Shown here: piece after piece, positions 1 through 9,380 of the stretch
Numbering within the stretch: the first letter of the stretch is position 1
Layout of the letters: every line of letters begins with the position of its first letter
NCBI GenBank assembly: GCA_020444515.1
Contig: JAHLKX010000007.1
Span: forward strand, 1-64,000
Source: Bacteroidota bacterium
GTDB lineage: Bacteria; Bacteroidota; Bacteroidia; Bacteroidales; JAADJA01
DNA length: 64,000 bases
Reading direction: 5' to 3'
Program-made: the position numbers and the translations under genes
The notes under the pieces: generated by a model
The model's database searches: none
What the model was told of the DNA's origin: nothing
What the model saw: only the letters and a program-made list of their open reading frames with translations

Positions 1-3000
1 CCGGATTAAGTGCCGGATACCATTCTGTTTTGGTGACCGATAGCAAAGGCTGTACAACCACGTGTGAGATCACCATCAGCGAGCCGGATGCGTTGAGTTG
101 TGAAATAGAAGCAATCCCTGTGATCTGTTTTGGAGAGGCTAACGGTCAGGCTATTGTGACGGTTACAGGTGGTGTTGAACCTTATAGTTACCTGTGGAAC
201 AATGGCGAGACTACAGCTTCTGTCTCAAACTTACTTGCAGGATTTTATTCAGTGGATATAACAGATGATAACGGAGCTCAAACTTATTGTGAAGTAGAAG
301 TTACACAACCGACTGAACTTACTTGCAGTGTTACATTGAATAATCCTGTGAGTATCAACGGAGGAAATGATGGTTCTGCTACAGTTACTGCCTCAGGTGG
401 TGTTGAGCCCTATAGTTACTTATGGGATAATGGGGAAACAACGGCGCAAGCGCTTAGCTTGACAGCAGGATATCACGAGGTTACAGTAACCGATGCCAAT
501 CAATGTGAAACCGTTTGTTCGATTACATTGTCTGAACCTGATGCTCTTTTATGCGAGATCGAGGGAATGCCGGTAATTTGCTTTGGTGAATCCAATGGTG
601 AAGCCTATGTGACAGTTACAGGTGGGGTGGAACCTTACGAATATTTATGGAGTAATGGTGAAACAACACCCATGATCACTGGTTTACCTGCCGGATTGTA
701 TACCGTTGATATAACCGATGCCAATGGTGCACAAACCACTTGCGAAGTTGAGATAATTCAACCGGATGAAATTACCCTGGATGTGACCGTAACCAATGTA
801 AGTTGTTATGGTGCTGAAGATGGAACAATTACTGCCGTTTCAACGGGCTCATTTGCAGTTTATGTATTTCCATTTGGCTCAATACAGGGAATACCTTATG
901 ACCCGACAATGACTTATGGCCCTGGGTACTATTATATCAAAGCACTCGGAGAACCCGGGAACTACAATGCGGATATCTGGTGTACGAAAACCGTAAAGGT
1001 TTACATTGATGAGCCACCACCAGTAACAGTAACTGGAATTCCAGTTCATGTATCGTGTAATGGAGCCAATGATGGTTCAATTATCATCGAAAATAGTGAA
1101 GGATCTGTAGTAGTTATTTTGGATGATCAGGGAATTGATGTAACTGCCAACAACGGTAATTTTGGTCCTGGTTTGTATACACTGGTCGCAACAGCACCAG
1201 GCGGAAATCCTGGAGATTATTGTACTGAAGAAACCACTGTTGAAATCACAGAACCTGATGAAGTATTAATGTCTGTCGTTACTAGCAATGTCTGTTGCTA
1301 TGGTTCAAATGACGGGACCATCAGTGTTACGGCATCCGTGGGTGCAGTCATTACCATCAATGGGAATCCATACAATCCTGAAGATTTGTATGGACCAGGT
1401 TTCTATACCGTTGAAGTTGCAATTGAGGGAGGCAATCCGGGTGACATTTGCATGACAGATACGACCGTGGAAATTACCCAGCCGATTCAGGCTAACCTGG
1501 TTATTTCTTCCACAAATGTTACCTGTTATGGCAATGATGATGGAACCATCAGTATTGAAGAATTTGAGGGTTCAGGAACGCCCCAGTTCTTTTTCTCAGA
1601 AACAGGACCTGATTTAGGTTACATATGGTTTGAGACGAGTATTGAAGAAATCGAAAATGACCTTTATCCTCCAGGGGATTATTATGTGAAAGCTTGTTTT
1701 CCCGATGGGAATAATCAAAATTTCTGCGAAGTGATTGAGGATGTCATTATTGAAGAAGCTGTACCATTTGTAGTCAGTATCAGCGCACCGCTGCAGTTGC
1801 CATTCTCTGGAATGATAGAAAATACGCTAAATGCAACTGCACTTTCAGGAGTAGCTCAGGATTATTTCTGGTCGGTAACAAATATCGATGGTGCTGGTTG
1901 GGAGATTTCTGAAGGTTATGAGACGTCGCCTGTTGTTCAATATAAAGCAGGTACAGGTCAGGCCCTTTTCAAGCTTTATACTGTGGATGGCAATGGTTGT
2001 TCAACAACTACAAAATTTCAGATGGCGTCAATTGAGGCTGATGAATATTGTACTTTAACTCCATCTTTCTATGGAACCCCGGGAGGTAATTATTGCAATG
2101 GTATGTCTACCATTGATGTCATTGAATCTTTGATTTATCCGGAAAATCTGGTGATTGGAGGTCAAAACAACACATTCACAATTAAAAAGAAAAATGGTGA
2201 ATGTATTATGCAATATTTACCGGGAGGCGGTCCGAATATCCAGATCTTTGGGAATAACAGTTTTAATTATGACTGTAAAATTTATCCGGGTGGTATCAAA
2301 ATTAAAAATGGACAAATTAATAATAGTTTGTTGATCAATACCATCGCCATGGGTCTGAATTTGAGGTTGAGTGATAATCTGAATGACCTGGTAATCAGTA
2401 GCAATGTGCTAACCACTGCCAGTTCTCCGGAATGTGGTTTACCACCTCTGGCCAATACCTGGAGTTATTATCAGCTACCTGAAACCATTTGGAATTATTT
2501 TGAAACTAATTACGGAGGTTCGGGTACGGTATTCAATCTTTATGAATTGGCCAATCAGGCTCTAGCAGGAGAAATTGCTGCTCAGGCATTTGTGGATGAC
2601 ATCTCGAGTGCTGTTGCCATAATCAATGAAGCTTTCAACAATTGCAGTTGGGGAACCTTCAATGGTGGATATGCACCGGGAGACTATACAATCATCAATA
2701 ATAGTGGAGATGATAGTAAGGAAACTTTACTTACGCTTTCTGATTTTGAATCCGAACAAATAGAATTGCCAGAGGTCGAAATCAACTTAAGTATTGTTCC
2801 CAATCCATTTGATACCGAGACTGAAATCAGGCTAATGCTTTCAAAGAGCGCATTTGCCAAAGTTGAAGTCTATGACCTTCAGGGTAATAAAATAAAAGAT
2901 GTTTATGAAGGTCAGATTGAAGGAAATGAGCTGAAATCTATCGAATGTAAGATTGACAATGTGCTGAATGCACGGTATTTAATTTGTGTGATTCACACGT

Positions 3001-3047
3001 CCTATGGTACGATTACAAAGCCTATGTTAATCAAGAGTTATTATTGA
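1..3047 (+). CDS. SprB-repeat adhesin with T9SS sorting domain (5' end outside window)
   Basis: This is the C-terminal part of a large secreted surface protein. The frame is open to the left edge, so the start lies outside the window. The TTG at 30 is an ordinary Leu codon inside a repeat and not a start. The first ~780 bp encode at least three SprB-type repeats of ~80 residues, recognisable by GGVEPYSYLWNNGETT-like motifs and VTVTDANQC-like ends. Further diverged repeats with VSCYGANDG-like motifs run to about residue 590. The last ~85 residues match a type A T9SS C-terminal domain: a VPNPFDTETEI-like start, then KVEVYDLQG, then a final Lys/Ser/Tyr-rich strand. T9SS substrates of this kind are exported across the outer membrane and anchored or released; SprB-type repeats occur in gliding adhesins. 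The gene lies outside the integrated element. Its exact ligand is unknown. Confidence 0.9.
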   Translation, partial: GLSAGYHSVLVTDSKGCTTTCEITISEPDALSCEIEAIPVICFGEANGQAIVTVTGGVEPYSYLWNNGETTASVSNLLAGFYSVDITDDNGAQTYCEVEVTQPTELTCSVTLNNPVSINGGNDGSATVTASGGVEPYSYLWDNGETTAQALSLTAGYHEVTVTDANQCETVCSITLSEPDALLCEIEGMPVICFGESNGEAYVTVTGGVEPYEYLWSNGETTPMITGLPAGLYTVDITDANGAQTTCEVEIIQPDEITLDVTVTNVSCYGAEDGTITAVSTGSFAVYVFPFGSIQGIPYDPTMTYGPGYYYIKALGEPGNYNADIWCTKTVKVYIDEPPPVTVTGIPVHVSCNGANDGSIIIENSEGSVVVILDDQGIDVTANNGNFGPGLYTLVATAPGGNPGDYCTEETTVEITEPDEVLMSVVTSNVCCYGSNDGTISVTASVGAVITINGNPYNPEDLYGPGFYTVEVAIEGGNPGDICMTDTTVEITQPIQANLVISSTNVTCYGNDDGTISIEEFEGSGTPQFFFSETGPDLGYIWFETSIEEIENDLYPPGDYYVKACFPDGNNQNFCEVIEDVIIEEAVPFVVSISAPLQLPFSGMIENTLNATALSGVAQDYFWSVTNIDGAGWEISEGYETSPVVQYKAGTGQALFKLYTVDGNGCSTTTKFQMASIEADEYCTLTPSFYGTPGGNYCNGMSTIDVIESLIYPENLVIGGQNNTFTIKKKNGECIMQYLPGGGPNIQIFGNNSFNYDCKIYPGGIKIKNGQINNSLLINTIAMGLNLRLSDNLNDLVISSNVLTTASSPECGLPPLANTWSYYQLPETIWNYFETNYGGSGTVFNLYELANQALAGEIAAQAFVDDISSAVAIINEAFNNCSWGTFNGGYAPGDYTIINNSGDDSKETLLTLSDFESEQIELPEVEINLSIVPNPFDTETEIRLMLSKSAFAKVEVYDLQGNKIKDVYEGQIEGNELKSIECKIDNVLNARYLICVIHTSYGTITKPMLIKSYY

Positions 3048-3062
3048 TAAATTATTAACATG

Positions 3063-3106
3063 AAAAAATCCTGCTAATCTTTTAAACAGATTGGCAGGAT
3101 TTTTTA
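3063..3106. terminator. Bidirectional intrinsic terminator
   Basis: A 13-bp stem (ATCCTGCTAATCT against AGATTGGCAGGAT, one G-U pair) with a 7-nt loop is flanked by A-runs on the left and T-runs on the right, so it can terminate in both directions. It lies between the adhesin stop and the convergent beta-barrel gene. Confidence 0.85.
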
Positions 3107-3183
3107 TTGATCTATTAATTTTTAGTTTGTCAGCATCCATACTTTCATTCCTTCATTAAAATCGGAATAAAAGTGATTCGTTT

Positions 3184-3729
3184 TTATAGCAGGAAAATCA
3201 GTCCTCCCGATACGAATGATTTCATTGAACCATCTGAGAAGGCAAACATGGAATTAATCCCTGTTCTGATCCCGATCCTTTTCACCGGCAGAAATTCCAT
3301 TGATAAACCCATATTGATGCCAAAGGAATCCCTTTGCTCTTTGATATCATTGGCTACGCTGGTAGTTCCGTTGCTCCAGGATACTCGTCGGTAGAATTTG
3401 GTTTGTGTATAGCCGAATCCAAAGTTCGGGTTGATATGGAATCCCCCGGCCACTTTTACAGGATATTCATAATCGACGAAAGAAATGAGCAGGTTTGATT
3501 GATCAGCAATGCTGGCAATTACCCTGGGCCCGATCCGTCCAAAACCTTCCTGGGCATAACCAACTTTAAATCCCAAACCTGATACAGGTGATTCGTCCGT
3601 AACAATGGCACCTCCTGAAGCGGAGATAAAAAGAAAGGATTTCTTCAGGTCTGTTGGTGATTCATTGCTTTGAGCAACCGCAATAAGTGAATAGACAATG
3701 AAGGCAATTTGAAGGATTAATCGTTTCAT
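3184..3729 (-). CDS. Outer-membrane beta-barrel-like protein
   Basis: A 181-residue protein with a clear signal peptide (about residues 1-19, hydrophobic core followed by VAQS). The mature part alternates polar and hydrophobic residues in short strands rich in Gly, Tyr and Phe, and it ends in a hydrophobic GGLIFLL strand, as in small 8-stranded outer-membrane barrels of Bacteroidota. I see no enzymatic motif. It is convergent with the adhesin gene and shares its bidirectional terminator. It is chromosomal, just outside the integrated element. The beta-barrel call rests on strand pattern only and no specific family is recognised. Confidence 0.65.
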   Translation of the reverse strand: MKRLILQIAFIVYSLIAVAQSNESPTDLKKSFLFISASGGAIVTDESPVSGLGFKVGYAQEGFGRIGPRVIASIADQSNLLISFVDYEYPVKVAGGFHINPNFGFGYTQTKFYRRVSWSNGTTSVANDIKEQRDSFGINMGLSMEFLPVKRIGIRTGINSMFAFSDGSMKSFVSGGLIFLL

Positions 3730-3841
3730 CCTGAATTAGGGTCAATAAAATATCGATACGTCAAATTTATGAATTTGGTAATAATAAAGTTAGGTTAAAA
3801 ATATCCTTAATCGTAAATCGTGAAATATAAAAATTGGATGG

Positions 3842-4043
3842 AAGATTTACCTTCGGTTAATCTTAATGGGATGTTATAAAACAAAAAAACCCGCTCTTTC
3901 GAGCAGGTCTTTTTGATTTGTCGGATTGGGGAGATTTACTTTCAGTGAATCTTTTTAAGGGGATTGACAACTCAAAAAGGTTGGATGACCTTGTCATCCA
4001 TTGATCTTTTTCATTTATTCCACTTTTGAAAACAAGTTTTCAA
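3842..4043. repeat. Cluster of five short hairpins beside attL
   Basis: This gene-free stretch carries consecutive hairpins: 3842-3864 (10-bp arms, TTC loop), 3886-3908 (CCCGCTC/GAGCAGG with flanking A and T runs, probably a terminator), 3932-3952 (9-bp arms, TTC loop, related to the first), 3982-4000 (TGGATGAC/GTCATCCA, perfect) and 4026-4043 (TTGAAAAC/GTTTTCAA, perfect). No reading frame was seen in it. A terminator for the original tRNA-Pro follows at 4058-4089. Confidence 0.6.
3919..3938 (-). repeat. Possible second, decayed tRNA-Pro 3' tail
   Basis: This 20-bp stretch matches the last 20 bases of the tRNA-Pro tail at 4095-4114 at 18 of 20 positions and is followed leftwards by its own terminator-like hairpin at 3886-3908. 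It could be the scar of an earlier integration at the same tRNA. The match is short and could be chance. Confidence 0.3.
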
Positions 4044-4057
4044 TGCTTCATAAACAG

Positions 4058-4089
4058 AAAAAGACCAATCATTTTGTGATCAGCCTTTT
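4058..4089 (-). terminator. Former terminator of tRNA-Pro
   Basis: Read on the minus strand this is a 13-bp stem with several G-U pairs (AAAAGGCTGATCA / TGATTGGTCTTTT) and a T-run, directly downstream of the tRNA 3' fragment. It is most simply the terminator that served the tRNA before the element inserted and supplied a new 3' half and terminator at the other end. Confidence 0.5.
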
Positions 4090-4095
4090 CTCGTT

Positions 4096-4141
4096 GTCGG
4101 AGTGGGGAGATTTGAACTCCCGGCCTCTTGACCCCCAGTCA
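4096..4141 (-). repeat. attL: 3' half of tRNA-Pro, direct repeat with the intact tRNA
   Basis: These 46 bp repeat 51899-51944 with one mismatch (GGCC here, GACC there). They correspond to the tRNA-Pro sequence from the anticodon region to the 3' end. The similarity stops sharply at 4142. This is the footprint of tyrosine-recombinase integration into a tRNA gene: the displaced 3' half stays at one end and the element supplies an identical 3' half at the other. The integrase gene starts 154 bp further in. Confidence 0.9.
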
Positions 4142-4295
4142 TAAACCACGGGTATTTGAATCTTTATGTTTATTACGTCAATATTTCGTTAAAGTTAACA
4201 AATATAACATATTTAGTGATTAAAATTAGTAATCATTATCTGTTTTTTTGTTGTTTTTTAGGAAATATGTTAGTTAATTTGTTAGTTAATTAGAA

Positions 4296-5582
4296 ATGTT
4301 GACTATGAAACTTCCACTTTTATCACATCCTGAGATTAATGATGATCTGCTCAAAAATAAGGGTGTTTCAATAAGAGCCTTTTGTGATACGGTTAGGAAA
4401 CGTAAAGATGGATCTTGCACCATCAGGATCAGGATCATCCATGAAAGGTTTCCAAAGTACTATTCAACGAAGATCAAGCTTAGCGTTGAGGAATTCTTAA
4501 AAATGTGCGGAGAAAAGCCCAGGGGTGACTTGCGAGAAAAGAAGGTCATTATTTACTCCCTGATGAAAAAGGCCTATGATATTGTTTTGGGGATGCCAAA
4601 ATTTACATTTGAAGAATTTGACAGCCACTTCACTGGTGGAAGGGGATCAGATAAACAGAATGTATACCAATGGTACAAGGTAAAGATTCATGAATTGTCT
4701 GAAAATGGGCAGGTTGGGACTGTGACCACATACCAGTACTCAATGGAGTCTTTGAAAGACTTCACAAAAAAAGAGGAGCTTTCATTTGATCAGATAACCC
4801 CTAAATTCTTGGAACGTTATGAAAGGTGGATGGCAAGTAAAGGTAAGAGCCCAACTACTGTTGGGATATATCTACGTCCCCTAAGACATATTTTTAACCA
4901 GGCCCTTCGGGATAAGAGTAAATTCCTCTATCCTGACCAGTATCCTTTCAATGATTATAAAATACCTTCTCCCAAAAACATCAAGAAGGCCCTTTCCAAA
5001 GAGGAGGTCAAGAAAATATTTGAGTATGAACCCGAAACTAATAGTCCTGAACATCTTTATCGAGATATTTGGCTTTTTTCCTACTTGTGTAATGGAATTA
5101 ATATGAAGGATATCTGCCGACTTAGGTATGAAAATATTAGCGGAGATCATATTATTTTTAAACGAGCAAAAACCGCCAGAACTAACAAAGATTCAAAACC
5201 AATTGAGATCATTATTACAGAGTATGTAAAACCAATTATCGATAGATGGGGAACAAAATCTACTAATCCAAAAAGTTTTATCTTTCCATTCCTTACAAAT
5301 GATCTCACCCCTCTACAGGAGCAGGCCAAAATTAAGCAAGCTACAAAGCAGTGCAATAAATACATTAAAAGAATAGCACGCAAGCTCGATATTAACAAAA
5401 GCATCTCAACATATGCAGCAAGACATTCTTACGCATCAACGATGCGGAGGGCAGGTATTTCTCCCTCCTTCATAGGCGAAAGTATGGGACATACATCCAC
5501 CAAAACGACCGATGCCTATTTTGCAAGTTTTGAAGATCAACAAAGAAGAGAAAATGTGAAAAAACTAACTGATTGGGATTAA
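4296..5582 (+). CDS. Tyrosine recombinase (island integrase)
   Basis: A 428-residue site-specific integrase with an arm-binding N-terminal part, a SAM-like core-binding domain (about 120-205) and a catalytic domain (about 230-420). Visible catalytic residues are Arg376-His377 (AARHSYAS), His399 (GHTSTKTT) and the nucleophile Tyr408 (DAYFASF). The usual first Arg in the box I motif is Asn269 (NGINMKDI), and the usual His of the HxxR motif is Tyr373. A missing first Arg is known in the CTnDOT integrase, so this need not mean inactivity. It lies 154 bp from attL and reads into the element, as expected for the integrase of the tRNA-Pro island. The leader holds a short repeated TTTGTTAGTTAA motif at about 4265-4290, a possible arm-type site. 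Confidence 0.9.
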   Translation: MLTMKLPLLSHPEINDDLLKNKGVSIRAFCDTVRKRKDGSCTIRIRIIHERFPKYYSTKIKLSVEEFLKMCGEKPRGDLREKKVIIYSLMKKAYDIVLGMPKFTFEEFDSHFTGGRGSDKQNVYQWYKVKIHELSENGQVGTVTTYQYSMESLKDFTKKEELSFDQITPKFLERYERWMASKGKSPTTVGIYLRPLRHIFNQALRDKSKFLYPDQYPFNDYKIPSPKNIKKALSKEEVKKIFEYEPETNSPEHLYRDIWLFSYLCNGINMKDICRLRYENISGDHIIFKRAKTARTNKDSKPIEIIITEYVKPIIDRWGTKSTNPKSFIFPFLTNDLTPLQEQAKIKQATKQCNKYIKRIARKLDINKSISTYAARHSYASTMRRAGISPSFIGESMGHTSTKTTDAYFASFEDQQRRENVKKLTDWD

Positions 5583-5621
5583 AACTGGAGTATTTTTACC
5601 GATCTATTTAATTGTATAGAA

Positions 5622-6674
5622 ATGAGTGAATTTGTCGACGTTAATTCTCTACATGAGTGCTTAGATTCGGCTAATACCATAACAGTGAAGCTAAATCTTA
5701 TTCTGGAATTTAATGATCAATTCATATTTAGGCCTTTGCAGGAGTTATATCCGACCCCCAGCTCAGCCCGGAGCAGGTATAAGCAGAAATTATTATCTGA
5801 AACTTACGGAGATTCAATAATGGATTTTTTTACCAATATTCTGATCCCAAAGGAATTATACGACAAACATTTTATAAATCCTTTGTATGATCCAGAGTAT
5901 ACGATTTGGTTTCTTAAATATTATGCAGAGATTAATGCAGACCGCCTTCATTACATTCTGAGGTTGGATGAAAAGCGAAAAAGTAAAGACGCAACCTCTC
6001 TCCTTCAAATCCACGTTGATGATTTCACCAAATTTGAGGATCATGCAAGAGATCTCGAGAACAGACGGATCATTGATAGGTTTTCTGATAATATAACAAA
6101 TGACCACATTAAAGAGGTGGAATGTTTACGCGTAATTTCGGATTACTATGAAACTCATTCTTTGCCTGAAGTCCACTCTGTTGGTAATGTTGCTGTTGAC
6201 ATGTATGCAAAGCATGTTATCCTTAAAAGACGGTTGTTAGAAGAAATTAAAAATACATCCCAAGCAAAGGGAAGAGAAGCCATTACTGGGAATTCTGACA
6301 AATCTGTGGTGGATGAGCCCAATGATTACATTCGTTCAACAGTAGATGAATATCTTGAAGAGTATAAAAATTCAGGATTTAATAGTGAAGAAGACTATTG
6401 GTCATTGGTTGACATCTATACTCAATTCTTTCATAGAGAAGATCTCAGTAATATTAATATCCAACCGATCTTTATAAGGCAGGGATACAAAAAGAAACTT
6501 GCATATGCTCTTGGTGAAATTTACCGATCCTTCAGGAATGAAAAACTAACCTATGAATATCTTCTGCTTGCTAAAAGGGGGATATCAATTTTCTCTGATG
6601 AAGAATTTGAAGAAAAGAATCTGGTCAAGAGCAACCTGTACAAATATTTTACCTCCAAACCTGCTGCTATTTAA
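5622..6674 (+). CDS. Unknown protein between integrase and excisionase-like gene
   Basis: A 350-residue, charged, mostly helical soluble protein with no signal peptide or membrane segment and no motif I recognise. It starts 39 bp after the integrase stop and precedes the HTH gene on the same strand, so it belongs to the island core. Many Bacteroidota islands carry an uncharacterised helical protein in this place. A role in integration, excision or replication control would be inference from position only. Confidence 0.75.
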   Translation: MSEFVDVNSLHECLDSANTITVKLNLILEFNDQFIFRPLQELYPTPSSARSRYKQKLLSETYGDSIMDFFTNILIPKELYDKHFINPLYDPEYTIWFLKYYAEINADRLHYILRLDEKRKSKDATSLLQIHVDDFTKFEDHARDLENRRIIDRFSDNITNDHIKEVECLRVISDYYETHSLPEVHSVGNVAVDMYAKHVILKRRLLEEIKNTSQAKGREAITGNSDKSVVDEPNDYIRSTVDEYLEEYKNSGFNSEEDYWSLVDIYTQFFHREDLSNINIQPIFIRQGYKKKLAYALGEIYRSFRNEKLTYEYLLLAKRGISIFSDEEFEEKNLVKSNLYKYFTSKPAAI

Positions 6675-6763
6675 GGATTTCATCCCTACCACCTTTACCA
6701 CTTTTGGCTCCACTTTTACCACCTTGTAATATTGCTGAATAAACTAAACTAAATTTTTGCAAT

Positions 6764-7093
6764 ATGGCAATTACATTTAATGATCTTCCTGATGCAGTTA
6801 ATAATCTGCACCTTAAATTGGATGAACTTGAAAAACTCATTTGCGAGAAAAGGGAAACGATTCCCATTCAGCGCGAAAAACCTTTAACTGTAAAGGAGGC
6901 AGCTAAGTTTCTGCAGATTGCTGTTCCTACTCTTTATGATAAAGTCAGCAAGAAGGAAATCCCTCACATAAAAGCAGGTGGCAAGCTCTATTTCCTTGAA
7001 AGTGATTTGATGGATTGGTTAAAGGAGAAAAGAGTAAAGATGATATGTGAGATACAGGCTAATTCAGAGAATTATTTAACCAAAAGAAGATGA
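6764..7093 (+). CDS. Excisionase-family HTH DNA-binding protein
   Basis: A 109-residue protein. The second half is a MerR-like excisionase-type helix-turn-helix (HTH_17): LTVKEAAKFLQIAVPTLYDK at about 44-63, then a wing with KAGGKLYF and a final DLMDWLKEKR helix. The N-terminal ~40 residues look coiled-coil, a common dimerisation part in this family. Such proteins act as recombination directionality factors or as regulators of replication genes. It ends 4 bp before the replicase gene, so the two are probably co-transcribed. The upstream 90 bp contain a C-rich repeat around 6685-6725 of unknown meaning. Confidence 0.85.
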   Translation: MAITFNDLPDAVNNLHLKLDELEKLICEKRETIPIQREKPLTVKEAAKFLQIAVPTLYDKVSKKEIPHIKAGGKLYFLESDLMDWLKEKRVKMICEIQANSENYLTKRR

Positions 7094-7097
7094 AATA

Positions 7098-9374
7098 ATG
7101 AAAAGTAATCCAATAACAAATGAGGCGATAGACTCAGCAAGTTTACAACAACAGACTACAGAAAAAAAACTTTCAGGTGATTTGATTTATTCTACCACAA
7201 AATACATTGAAAACGGCCTCTCCTGCATCCCCGTTGGAGATAACAAAAACCCACTAATTCCATGGAAACAGTATCAGAAAAAACTAATGCCCATTGAAGA
7301 GGTAAGAAAAAATTTCAATAAAGCATCAAATATTGGTGTGATCTGTGGCATTGTATCTGGCAACCTTGAAGTAATTGATGTAGACTGCAAACATGATATC
7401 ACTGGCAGTTTGTGGGAGGATTTTTCATCTCTAATCAATGAGATACTCCCTGACCTTTTCCCCAAGCTGGTCGTTGCTTCAACCAAGAATAGTGGTTATC
7501 ATATAATATATAAGTGTGATGAAATAGGTTGGAACAAGCCCATTGCTAAAAGACCCCCAACTTCAGGGGAAAAAGAAAATGGAGATACCAGTAATAAAGT
7601 TCTCATTGAAACCCGAGGTGAGGGTGGTTATGTTGTTGTTCATCCTTCCAGGGGTTATAAATTCATTCAACACAACCTTGATCATATTCCGAGAATTACC
7701 CCTGAAGAGAGATCCAAACTATTGTCAATTGCTAAAAGTTTTAATGAGGTTCGGGAAAACATTAGACAATTAACCCATACCAAATCAGCATTATCAAACG
7801 ATAAGGGGTTGTCGCCATTTGAGGATTACAACCAGAGAGGTAATGTTTTAGAGCTTTTGCAGAATCATAAGTGGAAGATTGTAAGAGATGATACAGATCG
7901 TATACATTTACGAAGACCGGGCAAAGAGGATGGTATTAGTGCAAACTTTCATAAAGGTCTAAATACTTTTTACTGTTTTTCAACCTCCACTGAATTTGAA
8001 GCAGGAAAGGCATATGATCCAGTGGGGGTTTATAACATCCTTGAGGCTGATGAAGATTTTAAAATTGCAAGTAAGCAATTGAAAGAACAAGATTATGGAG
8101 ATGACTTTAGTTGGAGCAGTAACAATAAAAGCCAGGTTGAAACCAGTTCAGATGAAATACCATACATAAGAGTGGGAGACAACTACTATAAAGAAACCAC
8201 AAGAGTGCGGGCCAATGGGTCTTTGGAGGCGTCATTACAACCAATCAACAGACAGACGATTATAGACGACCACTACAGGGAATACCTTAAGAAAATACCA
8301 AGATATGATGCTTTTTGCTGCGTCCCAAACCACGCAAATTATCAGAGGGTAATCGGAACGAATTATAATTCATATTCTCCCCTTGAGCATACCCCCTTTC
8401 AGTATGAAGAACCAGTTAATAGTATTAAAATGGTAAGGCACATCTTTGGTGGTCAGTATGAGTTAGGACTTGACTACTTCAAACTTCTTTATGAAAAACC
8501 CGATCAAATCCTACCAGTTCTGTGCCTGGTGAGCAAAGAAAACGGTACAGGTAAAACCACTGCATTAAATTGGTTACATATGATTTTTGGCGACAACATG
8601 GTCATACTTGGCAATCAAGAGCTTAACAGTCAATTTAATGGGATGTATGCCAACAAATTAATTATTGCGGTAGATGAAAGCAGAATAGAAAAAAACACAA
8701 CACTTGACAGGGTAAAGTCACTTGCAACTGCGAAAACCATTGTTGTTAACGACAAATATATAAAGCCCTATCCGATTGACTTTTTTGGTAAGATCATCCT
8801 TTGCAGCAATTATGAAGACACATTTATTCAGGCGAACGAGGAGGATATCAGGTACTGGGTCATTAAGTTGAACAAACCTGAGGAGATTAATTACAATATT
8901 GAGGACGAATTGCGAAAAGAGATCCCTTCTTTTCTTGCATACCTCCAAAAGAGAAAGTTACATTTCAAGACTAAACAATCTCGAATGTGGTTTGACCCAA
9001 AAGACATTTATACTCCTCAATTGGCTGCAATCAGGGAGAGCAGTAAAAGTGTTATATATAAGGAGCTGTATGAGGTTTTTGAAGATTTTTTCTACAACGA
9101 AGGCAGTGGGCTAAAGTTAGTTGAAGCAACACCAAAGGATATAAAAGAAAGGTTCTTCAGAGATAATCACAAGATAGAAAGCCATAACATAATACGGGCT
9201 TTAAAATCAGACTTCGGACTACGGCCAACTGAGAAGAGCAAAAAGTATAACCCTTTTGGTTCATTTGAATCTAAAACGGGTAGGCCCTACCTGATCAAGA
9301 GGGAGTTATTCGTCAAGGATGAAGAATTGCAAACCGAATTATTTGTTGATGAAATAAAAAATCCTATGGAATAA
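7098..9374 (+). CDS. PrimPol-SF3 helicase replication protein
   Basis: A 758-residue replicase of the phage/plasmid type. The N-terminal part (about 30-230) is a bifunctional primase-polymerase domain with IPVGDNKNPLIPW, an EVIDVDCKHD acidic motif and a GYHIIYKC strand. The C-terminal part (about 460-640) is an SF3-like helicase domain with Walker A SKENGTGKTT, Walker B LIIAVDES and a sensor-like IILCSNYED. Such proteins unwind and prime DNA at a cognate origin near their gene. It ends just upstream of an iteron-like region that may be that origin. Because no capsid or transfer genes are present, this suggests satellite-like autonomous replication after excision. Confidence 0.88.
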   Translation: MKSNPITNEAIDSASLQQQTTEKKLSGDLIYSTTKYIENGLSCIPVGDNKNPLIPWKQYQKKLMPIEEVRKNFNKASNIGVICGIVSGNLEVIDVDCKHDITGSLWEDFSSLINEILPDLFPKLVVASTKNSGYHIIYKCDEIGWNKPIAKRPPTSGEKENGDTSNKVLIETRGEGGYVVVHPSRGYKFIQHNLDHIPRITPEERSKLLSIAKSFNEVRENIRQLTHTKSALSNDKGLSPFEDYNQRGNVLELLQNHKWKIVRDDTDRIHLRRPGKEDGISANFHKGLNTFYCFSTSTEFEAGKAYDPVGVYNILEADEDFKIASKQLKEQDYGDDFSWSSNNKSQVETSSDEIPYIRVGDNYYKETTRVRANGSLEASLQPINRQTIIDDHYREYLKKIPRYDAFCCVPNHANYQRVIGTNYNSYSPLEHTPFQYEEPVNSIKMVRHIFGGQYELGLDYFKLLYEKPDQILPVLCLVSKENGTGKTTALNWLHMIFGDNMVILGNQELNSQFNGMYANKLIIAVDESRIEKNTTLDRVKSLATAKTIVVNDKYIKPYPIDFFGKIILCSNYEDTFIQANEEDIRYWVIKLNKPEEINYNIEDELRKEIPSFLAYLQKRKLHFKTKQSRMWFDPKDIYTPQLAAIRESSKSVIYKELYEVFEDFFYNEGSGLKLVEATPKDIKERFFRDNHKIESHNIIRALKSDFGLRPTEKSKKYNPFGSFESKTGRPYLIKRELFVKDEELQTELFVDEIKNPME

Positions 9375-9380
9375 TTAATC

